Shown piece by piece: positions 11,671-23,520 of a stretch of 64,000 nucleotides of DNA. The position numbers were made by a program, and so were the translations under genes. Positions within the stretch are counted from its first letter, which is position 1. Each line of letters starts with the position of its first letter. Location of the stretch: assembly GCF_901933205.1 (NCBI RefSeq), contig NC_044590.1, forward strand, positions 8,633,501 to 8,697,500, read 5' to 3'. Source of the DNA: Camarhynchus parvulus. Lineage: Eukaryota > Chordata > Aves > Passeriformes > Thraupidae. The notes beneath the pieces were generated by a model. The model was not told where the DNA came from. It saw nothing but the letters and a program-made list of their open reading frames with translations, and did no database searches.

Positions 11671-14600
11671 TACCAGATACCAGTATCTCACTGCAGCCCA
11701 TTCTAAGGGGTTAATGGAAGAAAATGTGTTTAGATTCATTAATTCTATCAGTGTAAATGCCACTGTCATGTATAAATAAGACATAATGCTGTATTGGTCA
11801 ACTTTGCCCGATAAGACATTCTCAGCCCAAACATCCATTGTTTCTGCAAAATTTTTGGTTTTGAAACAAAGCCTTAACTTATCTCAGCAATTCCCATTTA
11901 ATTTCTGCAGCTTCCCTGCAGGGCATGGAGAACCTCTGCCCCAGGGTGAGCCATCACTGGGGTCACTGGTGGGAACTCAGCTGTGTCCCATTTGGCTCCT
12001 GCTGGGGATCATGGGACTCTGTGCTCAATGGGAAGGGCAAAAACCCCGCTGAGGATCCGCCCTGCTCCCCAAAGGGACTTCATTTCCCCTCTGCTCTCAA
12101 AGGAGCTGGAAGCAGACACAGCACTGGCCTCCAAAAGCAGAAGCAGATCCTGAACTGCCCCCTGGTTTCAAGCAGACTTTCTCCCATCAGCAGGAAGAGG
12201 GTGCTGGGCTTTTCCTAAGAGTATTGCAACTGCAGGGCCAGGAGTGTCAGAGAAAACAGAGAGGGCCACCAAGCAGCTTCTGAGAGGGCTGATGACTCCT
12301 CAGAGGCACCACTGGGCAGACCCCTCTGGGGAGCTCCTGTCTGGCACTGCTCACAAGGAAACCACACCCCCCACACTCCTTAAAACAACACCAACCTGAA
12401 AACAGAAAGAACCTCCACAGCAGAAACCCCCTGAGACACACCCCAGGGAACAGATGAGGGTTAAACAGATTGCATTTTCCCATCTTGGGGCATTTTTGAG
12501 CAGCACAGAAATTCACACCCAGCTGATGACATGCCCAGCATGGGCACAGCCCAGGATGCAGCCCCTGGCAGAGCCACGTGGGCTGCTGCAACCTGCTACA
12601 CTGATCCCCTAACCAGATTAGGGCTGTAACACAGAGGGCCGATTTGCACCCAGCATCGGGTATTTCAACTTATTCTGAGCATTTCCTGGACAATAAGGCT
12701 ACCTGAAATGAGCTAGGGGGGGAGTTGGACTTCTCCAGATCCCACTGGACAAGAATGCACCCCCCAGGGCTGGTATATAGCACAGCTTTGAAAGGGAGAA
12801 AGCAGAGAGAAGGCAGAGAAACACAGTCAGTGCTTTGGGCTGTGGGAAAGAGCAGTGGTCTGGCAGTGTTTCAGATTTGGAAATGCCTCCAAGGCCATTC
12901 CTGTGGGAAGTCTAAGGATAAAGGCAGCCCCACTCTCACATAGCAATTTGGGTCCCAGGTGAGAGGAGCACACAGTTCCTGCAGTGCGGAGCAGCCTCAC
13001 CTCAGCAGGGCACCACCCTGCCCTCTGCTCTACCTGCTCTGTCAGCCTTTGGCACTGCTCAAATCCAGTGTTCAACTTCCAGAACAAGGCCGTTATCATC
13101 ACAAATGGAAGCAGGGTTCACCTGGTCAGATAGCTCAGCTCCTCCTGGGCTCTGGCTGCCCTTGGATTTCTCTTGTGGGTGAAGACAAGAAGTAATCTCA
13201 ACCCTGTGGGTAAAGACAAGGAGCCAACTCCACCCTAGGGCAAGATGTGGCCCCGTTCCTCTTCTGCCAGTGCTATCAAGAGGAGCTGGGAGAAAGCTGA
13301 ACCAGCCACAGCAGCTAAGACGAAAAACCTCAACAGGATATGATCTCTGCCAAGGACAAACCAACATCATTTCATGCCAAGACCAAGGAGATAAGGAGGT
13401 GGGTGGCTACAAGGCTGCCCTGGCCAAGTGCACCCACCACCTTCACCACAATGGATGATGCCTCAGGTTCTGGGGAAAGGCTTTGCTGCTGGGAATTACT
13501 GAACCTGCTGCTGCTTGCAACATTGGAACCACCTTATTTACAGTGGGATGGTTCCCCCTCCTGCCTGGGTCAGTGCCCAGAGACCCCACCATGCAGGACA
13601 GGGGGCCTTGTGGTGCCTGCACACCGTGGGACTCCAGCCCAGGTGCACAGCAGCCCCTCCCTGTCCTGAGCCCAGTTTTCACAAAGAGAAGCCCAGAGAG
13701 GAGAGCAGCACGTGAGCCAGGCATGTTCCAGCATATCCCAGTGCGCTCCCCTACCACGCTGGGCAGGTCTCAGAGCAGCTCAGTCTGATTTCCAGCAGTC
13801 GGGATGTGAGGACACGTTCCTCTTTTGTGTTCCTTAAAAGAATAAACACATCCTGATCACAGCTGGGTGTAGCAGAGCCGTGACTCAGCAATGCCACCCT
13901 GTTTGCTGACATTGCTGCCCTCCTTGTAAACACCACACACCAGCAGAGACAAGGTTTGCACCCAGATTCACCCCCGTCTGGCACAACAAGCTCCTCCTAA
14001 GGGTTTTTAGCACCATCTCAAAAGGTTCAGCTCACCTGCAGGTCAAAACCTCCACAGGAACAGCACTGCTGTGTGGTTGGAACACGACCACAGTATCCCA
14101 CTCTGACCTTCCTGCCCTCTTGCACAGAGCTGGAAGAGCCCTTCTGGGCCTGGCCCTGAGCACCCTGAGCCCACAGCACAGCCTTTTGCTCTGGGACCTG
14201 TTGGGGAGGGGTGGAGGGAGGTGTTCCAGGCCCCATCCAGAGCACATTCCCCCCTCCACCCCTTCCTGCAGCACTTCTCTCCAGGGAATTCCACCGGGAG
14301 CAGGATGCCCTGCTCCAGCAAAGGGTCACTGAACAGGGCAGTACAGATGCAGCTCCCAGGCTGAGCACAAGCCCAGCTGTGGCCAGGGAGCACATGGCTC
14401 TATTCAAGTCCACTTTTTGAATGAGGACCAAGACACACACGGGCTGACACCTCTGATTTTATCTCTGCAGGGCAGACCCAGGGGAGCCAAGGCTTTTGCA
14501 GTTTTTCACGTATGCAAAGCTCCACAGCCCCAAACCCACAGTGCCCCCAAGCTCTTCCCCCCATTATCCAGAGCTGAATGAGGAGCAGGTCTCCATCCTC

Positions 14601-16289
14601 AGAGGCAACTCACAGCTACATCCAGCAAAGGAGCTTGATCAGATGTCACAGCATGTTCCATGGCCAGGTGCTGCCTAGAAGTCACAGAGTCACTGGGCAG
14701 AGTGACAGGGATCCCAAAGAAACCTCTGGCCAGGGTGCTGTCTGCACACCCAGCAGCTGTGACCAGCAGGACAAGCTTCTCTGTCCCCAGAAGAGACTCT
14801 GATGCCAGGGTTTAACAGCACATGTCACACTGTGGAGGGCTGAGCTGTTTCCCAGCCCTCAGGGTAAGCAGGTAATTAGATTATCAGCACACAGCCAGAC
14901 GCTGTCACCCGGGCCACTGAAGGACAGAGAGGAGATGAGGACAGCATTTCTCAGGACTGTGGTGCCACGGGTCAGCACCATCCTCACTGGAATGGCACAA
15001 AGGAAAAGAAAGAGAAAATGCTTTTGCCAAATCTGACCTTCTTAGGGACAGTTCGGATGGGAGGGAGCAGCAGGAAACAGAAATAATCAGCATAATATTG
15101 CCCCCCTCAGACTCTTCATAATATCACAGCCTCAGCCCAGGCTGCTACCACAGCAGGAAAACCCAGATCTCCCCAGCTAAAAGCACAGCATATCCCCTGC
15201 GCAGGGGAATTTGGGAGCTTCCAGCTCAACCAAATGCCACTTCTCCTCTCCCCACAGGGTGCCCAGACAGCACCTTCTGGAGCTGGTTTGTTGGGTTGTG
15301 GATTCCCACATACCCCAGGGATCCACAGCACCAGATCTGTGCTTCCCCATGGATTTTAGCTGAGCTCTCAGCCCTTCATCCCACACTCATTTTGGGTGGG
15401 GCTGGGGGAGAGGGCTGGGAGCAGGGCTGGTCAGCTGCTGCCAGGATGCAGGAGACACAGCTCATGCGTGGGGAGGTGCTCTCTGTGGAGCCCCTCAGAG
15501 CTGGGGAAAGGAGGACATTTCATCCACTGAAACCCCCAGCACACCAGGGATTTAATGCTGGGTTATTCCACGGATATAGGCTCTGCCCAAGCCATCCTGC
15601 TCAGGCTGGAACACAGCAGTGCCAGAGCTGAAGGGGGTTCCTGATCTTCTCAGCAGCACTCACACACCAGGGCTAAAGAGCCCATCATTGCCCCAGAGCT
15701 TCTTCTCCAGGCCAGGCCTGGCCAGATCTTCGTGGCTGTGCCCAAATCCAGATGTCAGGCCAGAAAAGGGAGCAGCACAGACCCAGAGGTGGCAGCCAAG
15801 TCCAACCAAGAGCACAGATAATGAGGCAACATCACAGTGATGGGGCAGGTCCTAGGCCAAGCCAGGAAGTCAGTCTGACCCTCAGGGCTAGGATCAGGTC
15901 CAGGAGCACTAGCAGGTCCAGAGCAGTGGTGCAGGGATGACACTGAGCCAGGAAAACAGCCAACAGGTGGAAGTCAGGACAAAAGGACCCATGGGCTGTA
16001 CTGGAGCCCAGCATTACCCCAGCACAGCCAGGAAGAGTCTGAAGCTCTCTTTAAGCTGAGCTTAAATACGGCTCCTGGGCCCATGGGCATGGGGCAGGTG
16101 AGGCCAGCCAGGGCTACAAGGCCCATGAGTGTTTTCAGAGCTCTGACATTTGCAGGTCACATCCTGCAAAGCAAAGCAAAGCAAAGCTGGGGGCATTGTC
16201 CCCACTCTTCTATCACCCTGACCCTGTAGAGCCCTAGGAAGAGTTTTCCCCCAGTGGCAGCAGAAAGGATTTGCTTAAAAGCAAGAGAT

Positions 16290-16470
16290 GAATGTCCAGC
16301 ACCGCCGGCTCCGGCTGGGATGAGCCGGTGTGCGCCCAGCGAGGGGCACGGGGGGCACCGCGGGCACGGGGGCACGGGGCAGGGCGGGAATGCCCGCGGG
16401 GCACGGGGAGCTCAGCACAGCGGCCACGAGAGGGAGGCAGAGCCCGTGCGCTGCGGGGACCGGGGATAAG
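16290..16470. other. Small isolated CpG-rich patch
   Basis: A CpG-dense block with GGGGCACGGGG words sits directly before the G-rich minisatellite. No convincing exon, TATA box or start is seen. It could be an extension of the repeat rather than a promoter. Confidence 0.5.
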
Positions 16471-17060
16471 GGACTGGGGATAAGGGACCGGGGGATAAGG
16501 GATAAAGGACTGGGGATAAGGGATCGGGGATAAAATATCGGGGGTAAGGGGCCGGGGATAGGGGATCGGGGGTAAAGGACAGAGGATAAGGGATCAGGGC
16601 TGTGGGACCGGGGGATAAGGGATTGGGCATAAGGGACTGGGGATAAAGGATCGGGGATAAGGGATCCAGGATAAGGGACTGGGGATAAAATATCGGGGGT
16701 AAGGGGTCGGGGATAGGGGATCAGGGATGAGGGACAGGGGATAAGGGATCAGGGTAAGGGATTGGGGCTGTGGGACCGGGGATAAGGGATTGGGGTAAGG
16801 GACTGGGGATAAGGGACTGAGGATAAGGGACTGAGGATAAAGGATCAGGGATAAGGGATCAGGATAAGGGACCCAGGATAAAATATCGGGGATGAGGGAT
16901 TGGGGATAAGGGATTGGGACTGTGGGATTGGGGCTGTGGAACTGGGGATGAGGGACTGGGGCTGAGACACCAGGGTAAGGGACTGGGGCTAAGGGATTGG
17001 GGCTGTGGGACCAGAGAGAAGGGATTGGGGCTCAGGAACTAGGGATAAGGGATTGGTCCT
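16460..17060 (+). repeat. G-rich minisatellite, GGGGATAAGGGAYY units
   Basis: About 600 bp of tandem, variably spaced units near GGGACTGGGGATAAG, 12-15 bp each, with variants GGATAAAATATCGG and GGGGCTGTGG. Each unit supplies G3-G5 runs on the plus strand, so many overlapping G-quadruplex motifs are possible. Minus-strand translation gives repetitive PLSP/PYPLS peptide, an artefact of the repeat. Confidence 0.95.
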
Positions 17061-18802
17061 GGCATTGGTCCATCCCTTGCAGGACCAGGGCTGAGGGTTT
17101 GGGGTGGTGGAACCAGGGCTGCGGAGCCACCACCACCCACCCCACCACAGGCAGACCGCAGGCTCAGTCCCCTGCCCTCTGCCCCAGGAACTCTCAGTTT
17201 GTCTGCTCGGCCTGGCCAGGTGAAGAAGCTGAGCAACACAGGTTATGGCTAAATCCTTCCCAAGGACTGTTTTCTCCTCCTCCTCGGATGCCTAGGCTTT
17301 GTGTCATTCCCAGCTCACACCAAAGACATGGGGGGTGGGTGGGACATCTTGCAGGCCAGCAGCAGGACCAGAGGAACACCCGGGCAACCCCTGTGGTAGA
17401 GATCCCATCTGTAAATCCAAGGCAGTCACCCCATTGTGCATTACAGAGGGACTGCCAGACAGAGGCATTAAGCAGGGCAGGAACTCATGAGGTGGGCTGT
17501 CAGTCCCCAGAGTCCACCCTGTGTCAATGGTTCTGGCTCAGCCCCAGTTAACACTGTGACAGATTGCACCAGGTGGGGTCAGAATCCCAGTCCTACCACA
17601 GGTGTGGTGCTCAAGTGGGCCCCAAAAGCACAGTCAGGAAGCCCCCAGTGAAGCCCATCATTGTCCCACTCTGTGAATGAATGGTCCCTTTGGATGCTGC
17701 TGACACAACACTGCTGACAAACCTGAACACTCACAGCCAGCAGAGACTGGGCACTGGCAGCTTCAGACATGCCTGGTTGGGGAGAGGCAGCTGAAAAACT
17801 GCAAAATGTGGGGACTACCAGGGGCCAGAAATATGCCAGAGCCAGGAAAGCAGCTAGTGAGGGGAGGGAAACATGGGAAAGCTTCTGGATGTTTTTAAAA
17901 TCACATCATGCCAGGTTCAAGCATAGACTTGACAGTGACACACAAGAGAACTGCTCCTTGACACAAAAGTGGCCCAGACAGTGACTCACAATAGCCCAGT
18001 GACATTCTAAATACCTGATTTCCAGCTAACTGAGAACAACCTGAGGTCAGCCCTGTCAGCTGCCACGTTGTGAACAAAACATTCCTTGCAAAAGTCAGCC
18101 TTTGGAGGGATGTTGCACAAGGGGTGGCACCTGGACACAGTGGAGCCAGTCCTCTGGCACTGTCAGCGTGCTCATGTGGCCAGGACAGTGCCAGCAGCAC
18201 TCCAAGCCAGTCCTTGGCTGCCTCATGCATTTCCAAGACAGACCAAAAGCCCAAGCTGCCCACCCTCCCCATTCACCAGCTCAAGAAAGAAACTGAGGAT
18301 GGCAGAGGAATGTAAACCAGGCCAGAGGACTCATTCATCCTCCCACTCCAGCTCGGTGCATTCCAGGCAGCCTCAGCACAGCGTTCTGTGTGCTGCAATC
18401 CAGCCCTGCACACGCCTGCCTCTCATCCTCTGCCAGCCCTGACTCTCCAGAGCCACCTCGAGCTCAGGCTGTAATAAATCAGGCAGCAGCCTCCATCCAA
18501 GACACGCATTCCCTGGGTTGCTGTGCTGAAAAATGAGTGCTGAGCTTTTCATGTGAACACCTGCAGCCACCAGGCAGCCCTGCTGACCCAGAGTGTGGTG
18601 TGGCCTCCCAAATCAAAGGCACTTTGCTGTTCAGACTCTGTGAAACTGTGGCCAGTTTGCTGTGCTCAGGACTGGGATTTGGCTCCCACACCTGATCCTG
18701 CAGGTTCTGAGAATCCTGGACTGGCTCAAAGTAGAGTTTGAATCCATCAGCCTCCAAATTCAGTGATGAACCATTACTCTGTTGAGCTGGTGAGAGATTG
18801 GC

Positions 18803-19096
18803 TGTTGTCATCTTATCACAGGGGTTCCATACTGGTGTCTCCTTATCACAAAAGTTTCATACCTTCCTGGTGTTCCTCATGGGCAGCTCCTCAGAGCACT
18901 GATTCTTTCCTCTTCACAAACTGCCCCCAATTCCCTTCTCACCCAGCCACCCCACTCTTTTATAGCACTCTTCTTCTCATTGGCCTGGTAAAGTCAGGCC
19001 TGTACCTAATCTTTGATAATCGGCCCAGCTGCAACTCCTTAGGGGTAAGGTTACTTTCTACACTATCTTTATTTTCTTATATTCTATCCCCCTACA
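18803..19096 (-). mobile_element. Solo LTR with 6-bp target-site duplication
   Basis: The 294-bp unit reads TGTAGGGGGATAG at its 5' end and ...ATGACAACA at its 3' end on the minus strand. Both sides carry the identical hexamer ATTGGC (18797-18802 and 19097-19102). A TATAAAAGAG promoter word occurs inside on the minus strand. No internal retroviral sequence is attached, so it is a solo LTR left by recombination. A 6-bp duplication is typical of class II (ERVK-like) elements; the family name is from memory of passerine LTRs. Confidence 0.93.
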
Positions 19097-19102
19097 ATTG
19101 GC

Positions 19103-20377
19103 AGCAAAATCCTCCCAGTGGAAGGAGGCTTAGAGACCTGGAATGGGTACATGCTGCAGGGATGTGCCACAGGTATCTGGAGAAATATCTCCAGCAGAAG
19201 AGGTGGGAGCAGGGAGATTTTGCCCAGGGCTTCTGTGGTAGCACCCTGGCAGATCCAGCCTGGGGCAGGAGCTCTGTCAGCCACGGGAGGAAGAGCAGCA
19301 GTGCTGCTCAGAGCCCACTGATGCACTTGGGAAAGGCAGGAGAGTGAGCAGAGCCAAGGAGAGCGAGCAGAGCCAGTACACAGGTGCAGCAGGTGGCCAC
19401 ACTCCAGTGACAGTGGCCAGTGCTGCAGCAGGGTCAGTGCTGGTCCCACTGCAGCTGGGCAGAGCCTGCAGGGCCAGGGGCTGGAGGTGGGGAGTGCACA
19501 GCCTGAGGCTCCCCGAGCTCCACAGAGGAGCATGGCCCCAACTGGAGCCAAGGCCAAACCCATCTGGCTCTGCTTTGCACACTGCTGAGATCTTTCTTGG
19601 GTTTATTTTCATGCAGATTCCCAGAATGCAGAGACAGGCAAGAAAGTGAGAGCTGAAAGCAAACAGGAAAAAGGCAGGTTCTCTTCATTTCTATTTTTAG
19701 CATTGTGAACAACATTAGTGTCATTATATTTAGGAAAAAAAATATTCAGAGCGTTTCCTGCCTCCGCTTTCAATACCTTCAGCTATTTCCTCGCAGATGT
19801 TTCCAGGAGCCAGGGTTCAGAGGCAGGAGGAGCAAGGCTGGTGTCTCACTCTGCAGACAAGTCCTGGGAGATGAAATTTGGCTCAAAGCAGGTGCCTGTG
19901 GTCCTGCATGGGCACAAGGAGGACGATCAGGCCATGGAGGATGGGTCCAGGTCCAAGCAGAAGCTGTGTGACAATGCAGGACCTTTGAGCTGCCTCTCTG
20001 GGTTGTAGGTCAGGGTTACAGGGGGACGCTGCAGCAGCCAAGGCTGAGGCACAACTCTGCTTCACTGCAGGGACCCTGGGCTGAGCAGAGCATCCCTGAC
20101 CAAGCTGCTGGAGAAAGGACTGCTCTGCAGGAGAGGTTGCACCACGAGTCTGTGGGGAACTGTGGCAGCAGCAAAATGAGATCTCAGAGCTGGGGTTGCT
20201 CATAGAGAGTGGCTGGTGTCCCCTGGAGCCAGAGCCTGTGGCTGCATTTCTCTTCACAGAGAAAAGCAAGGCACAACTTCCCAAGGATATTTTCTGGGAA
20301 TCGCAGTGAGGAACCTCAGAGAAAGAAAAAAATTCTTATCTCAATTGCTGCTCCTCTTGTTGTGCACAAGTGGAATT
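19103..20377. other. Intergenic, no gene seen
   Basis: Between two solo LTRs. CT/CA-rich unique sequence with short, unrelated ORFs on both strands and no recognisable domain. Confidence 0.6.
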
Positions 20378-20382
20378 CATTG

Positions 20383-20630
20383 TGGAAGGTTGTTTACCTA
20401 AAGGGAATTGGTAATTGGATTCTGGTGTGAGTGTTTGGTTTTCTTGACCAATCTCTGCAAGCTGTGTCCTGTTGGTCAGGAGACAGTCACAAGATTTGAT
20501 TGAGTTCTTGTGCAGTTTCAGTTTAGATGCAGTGTAATATAGTATAGAATAATATAGTGTAATAAAGTAATTAATTAGCCTTCTGATATCAATGGAGTCA
20601 GATGCATCATTTCTCCCAGATTTGGGGTCA
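20383..20630 (+). mobile_element. Solo LTR with 5-bp target-site duplication
   Basis: The 248-bp unit starts TGGAAGGTTGTTTACC and ends TTTGGGGTCA, flanked by CATTG on both sides (20378-20382 and 20631-20635). An AATAAA signal (in GTGTAATAAAGTAATTAATT) lies near the expected R region. A 5-bp duplication fits class III (ERVL-like). The family is recalled from passerine genomes, not searched. Confidence 0.9.
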
Positions 20631-21723
20631 CATTGCTTTTCCAGTAAGAGCCCCTGCGCTTGTCCCTTGTCCCCTTGTCCAGGCTGGCTTGGCCTGTCCT
20701 GCACAGCTCAGAGGATGTTCCTTTGCTCCGACAGCCTTGGGCCAGTGCCTTGCACTGGAGGACTGCAGCTTGCCAAGTGGTTGTGTTTGATCCTCCCAGG
20801 GATGCTCCAGAGCAGGATTTCTGGGTGGCAGGCCAGAAAGATGCAGGGGTGGCAGACCACAGCTCAGCAGGACCATGGAATGGGAGGAAAACCAGGATTT
20901 GATTGCTGTCAGCTTCTGGCAGGGGAGAGAAAGGGCAGCCAAATGCTGGGGAAAGGGCTCTCCTAAGCCCAGCCACAGTGCTACATGTGGTTTGCAGCAA
21001 AATCACAGACCAGCATTTCTCCATGTGGCCTAGGGAGCTCTCTGCCCCAGGACAAACACAGAGATAATGTTGGAAAGGTATCATGGACTGCATACACAGC
21101 AGTGAAATCACCTCAAAAACCTCTGCAGCCTGGGCCAGCAGGGAGGGCAGAGGAGCAGGCTGGCTGCCCCACACACACACTGCTCCCCACACTCCAATTG
21201 CTGCCTGGTGACAGCAGTTCCAGGCTACATTTTCCTTCCTGGAGCTTGGTTCATGAGAGAAGCTGCCTTGTAAGATGCTCCTCTGGGGCTGATCCCAAAC
21301 TGGCTGGGAGCAGCTCCTGAGACAAGCCATAGCCAGGCTGCCATCCCCAGCCTTGGACAGCCAGGTGCAGACAGACACAGAAGTCAAACATTCCCTTTCT
21401 CTATTTCCCTCCCCAAAACCCTGCAGCAGGTGGAAACCCACCCCAAAGGTTCTTGATTTGAAAGTACAGGAGGAATGCCTTGCAATTCCCAGTCCAGCCC
21501 AGCCCATCTTCCTGGGGAACAGCAGGACAAAAATGAGAATTTAACAGCCATTCTTCCCTTTCCTGAGAAACCACCAGCTCACGGGAGACCCCCATGCCCC
21601 AGGGCACCTTTCCCCCAGCCTCATCTGCTTTCACAGGGGGATATTCCTACCACCTTCCTATGGCCACAGGCATCATTCATGGGGACTTGCTGCAGGGCAC
21701 CTTTGAATCACAGCATGGCTTCA

Positions 21724-21870
21724 GATGAAAGGGATCTTCAAGACCATCCAGATCCCAATCACCTGCCATGCCAGGGACATCTTTCACCAGTCAAGTTTCT
21801 CAGAGCCCCCTCTAACCTGGCCTTGGTCTCCAGGGATGTCCCAGCTTCCTCCTCCTGATGCTCTCCTATG
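21724..21870 (-). mobile_element. CR1 LINE fragment
   Basis: The plus strand matches the complement of CR1: 'gatcttcaagaccatccag', 'ctgccatgccagggacatc', 'ctcagagcccc', 'aacctggccttg', 'ccagggatg'. Diverged. Confidence 0.82.
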
Positions 21871-23401
21871 GTGCAGCTCCCTCAGGCACAGCCCTGGGCA
21901 GGAAGCCCCTCTCCAGTGCAGATTGACTCCACTTGGCACAGCTCAGGCAGCAGGAGGTCTGAGGACACTGTGCTCTCCAGCTGTGTCCCCATGGTCCTGC
22001 AGCTCTCCTCAGTGCCCACACCAAGCCCCTGCCTGGGCTGTGCTGGGTGCCAGCCCACCAGACCCTCCCCACATTCTGGGGGCACCATAAGCCTCTAAAA
22101 AACCAATCTGGGCTGTTGCTTTGTGGTCAGAGCACAGAAGAAGGCCAGCCAAGCAGGCTGGCTGCTTTTATTTGGGCTCAGGGCCTGGATGGGGCAGTCC
22201 CCTCCCTGTTCCTTGGGTGGATTCTCATTTGGGGGGATTCTCACTTGGGGGCCACCAGTTTGCAATCAGCAGATCACTGCTCTCCCACAGCACCAGGTCA
22301 CCCAGCCCAACAGGCAGGGAGAGAGCACCCAGAGCCAAACACCTTTTACAAATCACTCTGCATAGTTCACATTCTCGGCCGGTTTATGAGCATTTTAGCT
22401 CCTCATATTGATCAGGGCTGGAGCCTAAGTAATTACATTAATCAGAAATCATTTCCCATGATTTTGAGTAATCTTTGAGCTGGTGCCCAGCTGCTCTGCT
22501 CTCCCCCCTGCTCCCTGCTCCCTGGTACATTCTTTCCAGGCGACATCGCTGCTTCCACAACTGTGCTGAGACCCAGAGGTTTGTTTTTCTCAGCTGGATC
22601 CCACACACACCCTAAAGGTTTCAGTCTCGTCTTTGTTGATTTGGCTGGGGAAGGGGACAAGAGAAGGTGGTTTATGTGAAGTTCATGCTTGGGAAATGTC
22701 TCCAGATGTCTCTGGCATCAGGAGGGGTATAGGGAAGGGCTGGGATTCCTTGGCATATAGAGGCATCACTTGCTTCAGCTTTTCCAGTCTTGCTCAGAAG
22801 ATGGAGAGCAAGCCCAGCCATTGCTTTATTCCCTGGGGTGGAATTTGGAAGTGGCACTCACCTGCAAATCCTTTGGCATGGGCAGGTCCCCCTGCCATCT
22901 GGCTTGGGTGCTGACAGTCATTTGGGGTTTTCAGGTGCTGGGTGTGAAGGGTGAACTGGCAGCTCACCATTCCCCCCAGTCCAGCTTCCCAATGTGCCCA
23001 AGGTCTGTGCTGAAAGCTCCTGCAGGAGCCAGGCTCCTCCAGTGATCAAGGACACTGAGGAATGCCTATGGGAAGGTCCCAGCCATGATCAGGGGTTTCA
23101 GAGCATCCCCTGGAGATGTGCCAGCTGAAGGGAGCTGTCTTTGCCCCAGGTCTCTGTCCCCTCCCCAGCACTGCCCTGGCCCAGCAGCCTGGATCCACCA
23201 GCACCCTGAGCTGCTCGTGCTGCTGGCCAGCCCAGAGCAGCCCTGGGGGTGTGAAGGGCTGTGACATTTGGGGACAGCCACAGCCTGTGTCACCCAAAGC
23301 TCCTCCAGCACCACACACCTCAGGCACAACACCACTGCCTCATGTGTGCAGCACTTGCATCCTCAAAGCCTTCCCAGAGGCACAGAAAGCAGGGAAGGAG
23401 T

Positions 23402-23520
23402 ACAGCCATCCCCAAACCCTCCTGAAACAGGGCTGGGAGGGAGCACAGCCATCCCCAAACCCTCCTAGAGCAGGGCTGGGAGGGAGCACAGCCATCCCAA
23501 ACCCTCCTAGAGCAGGGCTG
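23402..23520. repeat. 43-bp tandem repeat, three copies
   Basis: ACAGCCATCCCCAAACCCTC recurs at 23402, 23445 and 23488; the last copy is one base shorter. Confidence 0.9.

Larger units (their letters stand above)
8700..18770. other. ADA-CCN5 intergenic region, left part
   Basis: No supported gene. It holds one CR1 tail (9.0 kb), an AT-rich low-complexity block (10.2 kb), a T/G-rich tract (11.6 kb), an AAAGC pentamer run near 16.17 kb, a small CpG-rich patch (16.29-16.47 kb) and a G-rich minisatellite (16.46-17.06 kb). The many short ORFs lack family motifs and splice logic. Confidence 0.7.

Noticed and set aside
16412..16630. Pro/Ser/Tyr repeat peptide on the minus strand
   Set aside because: Frame over the G-rich minisatellite.
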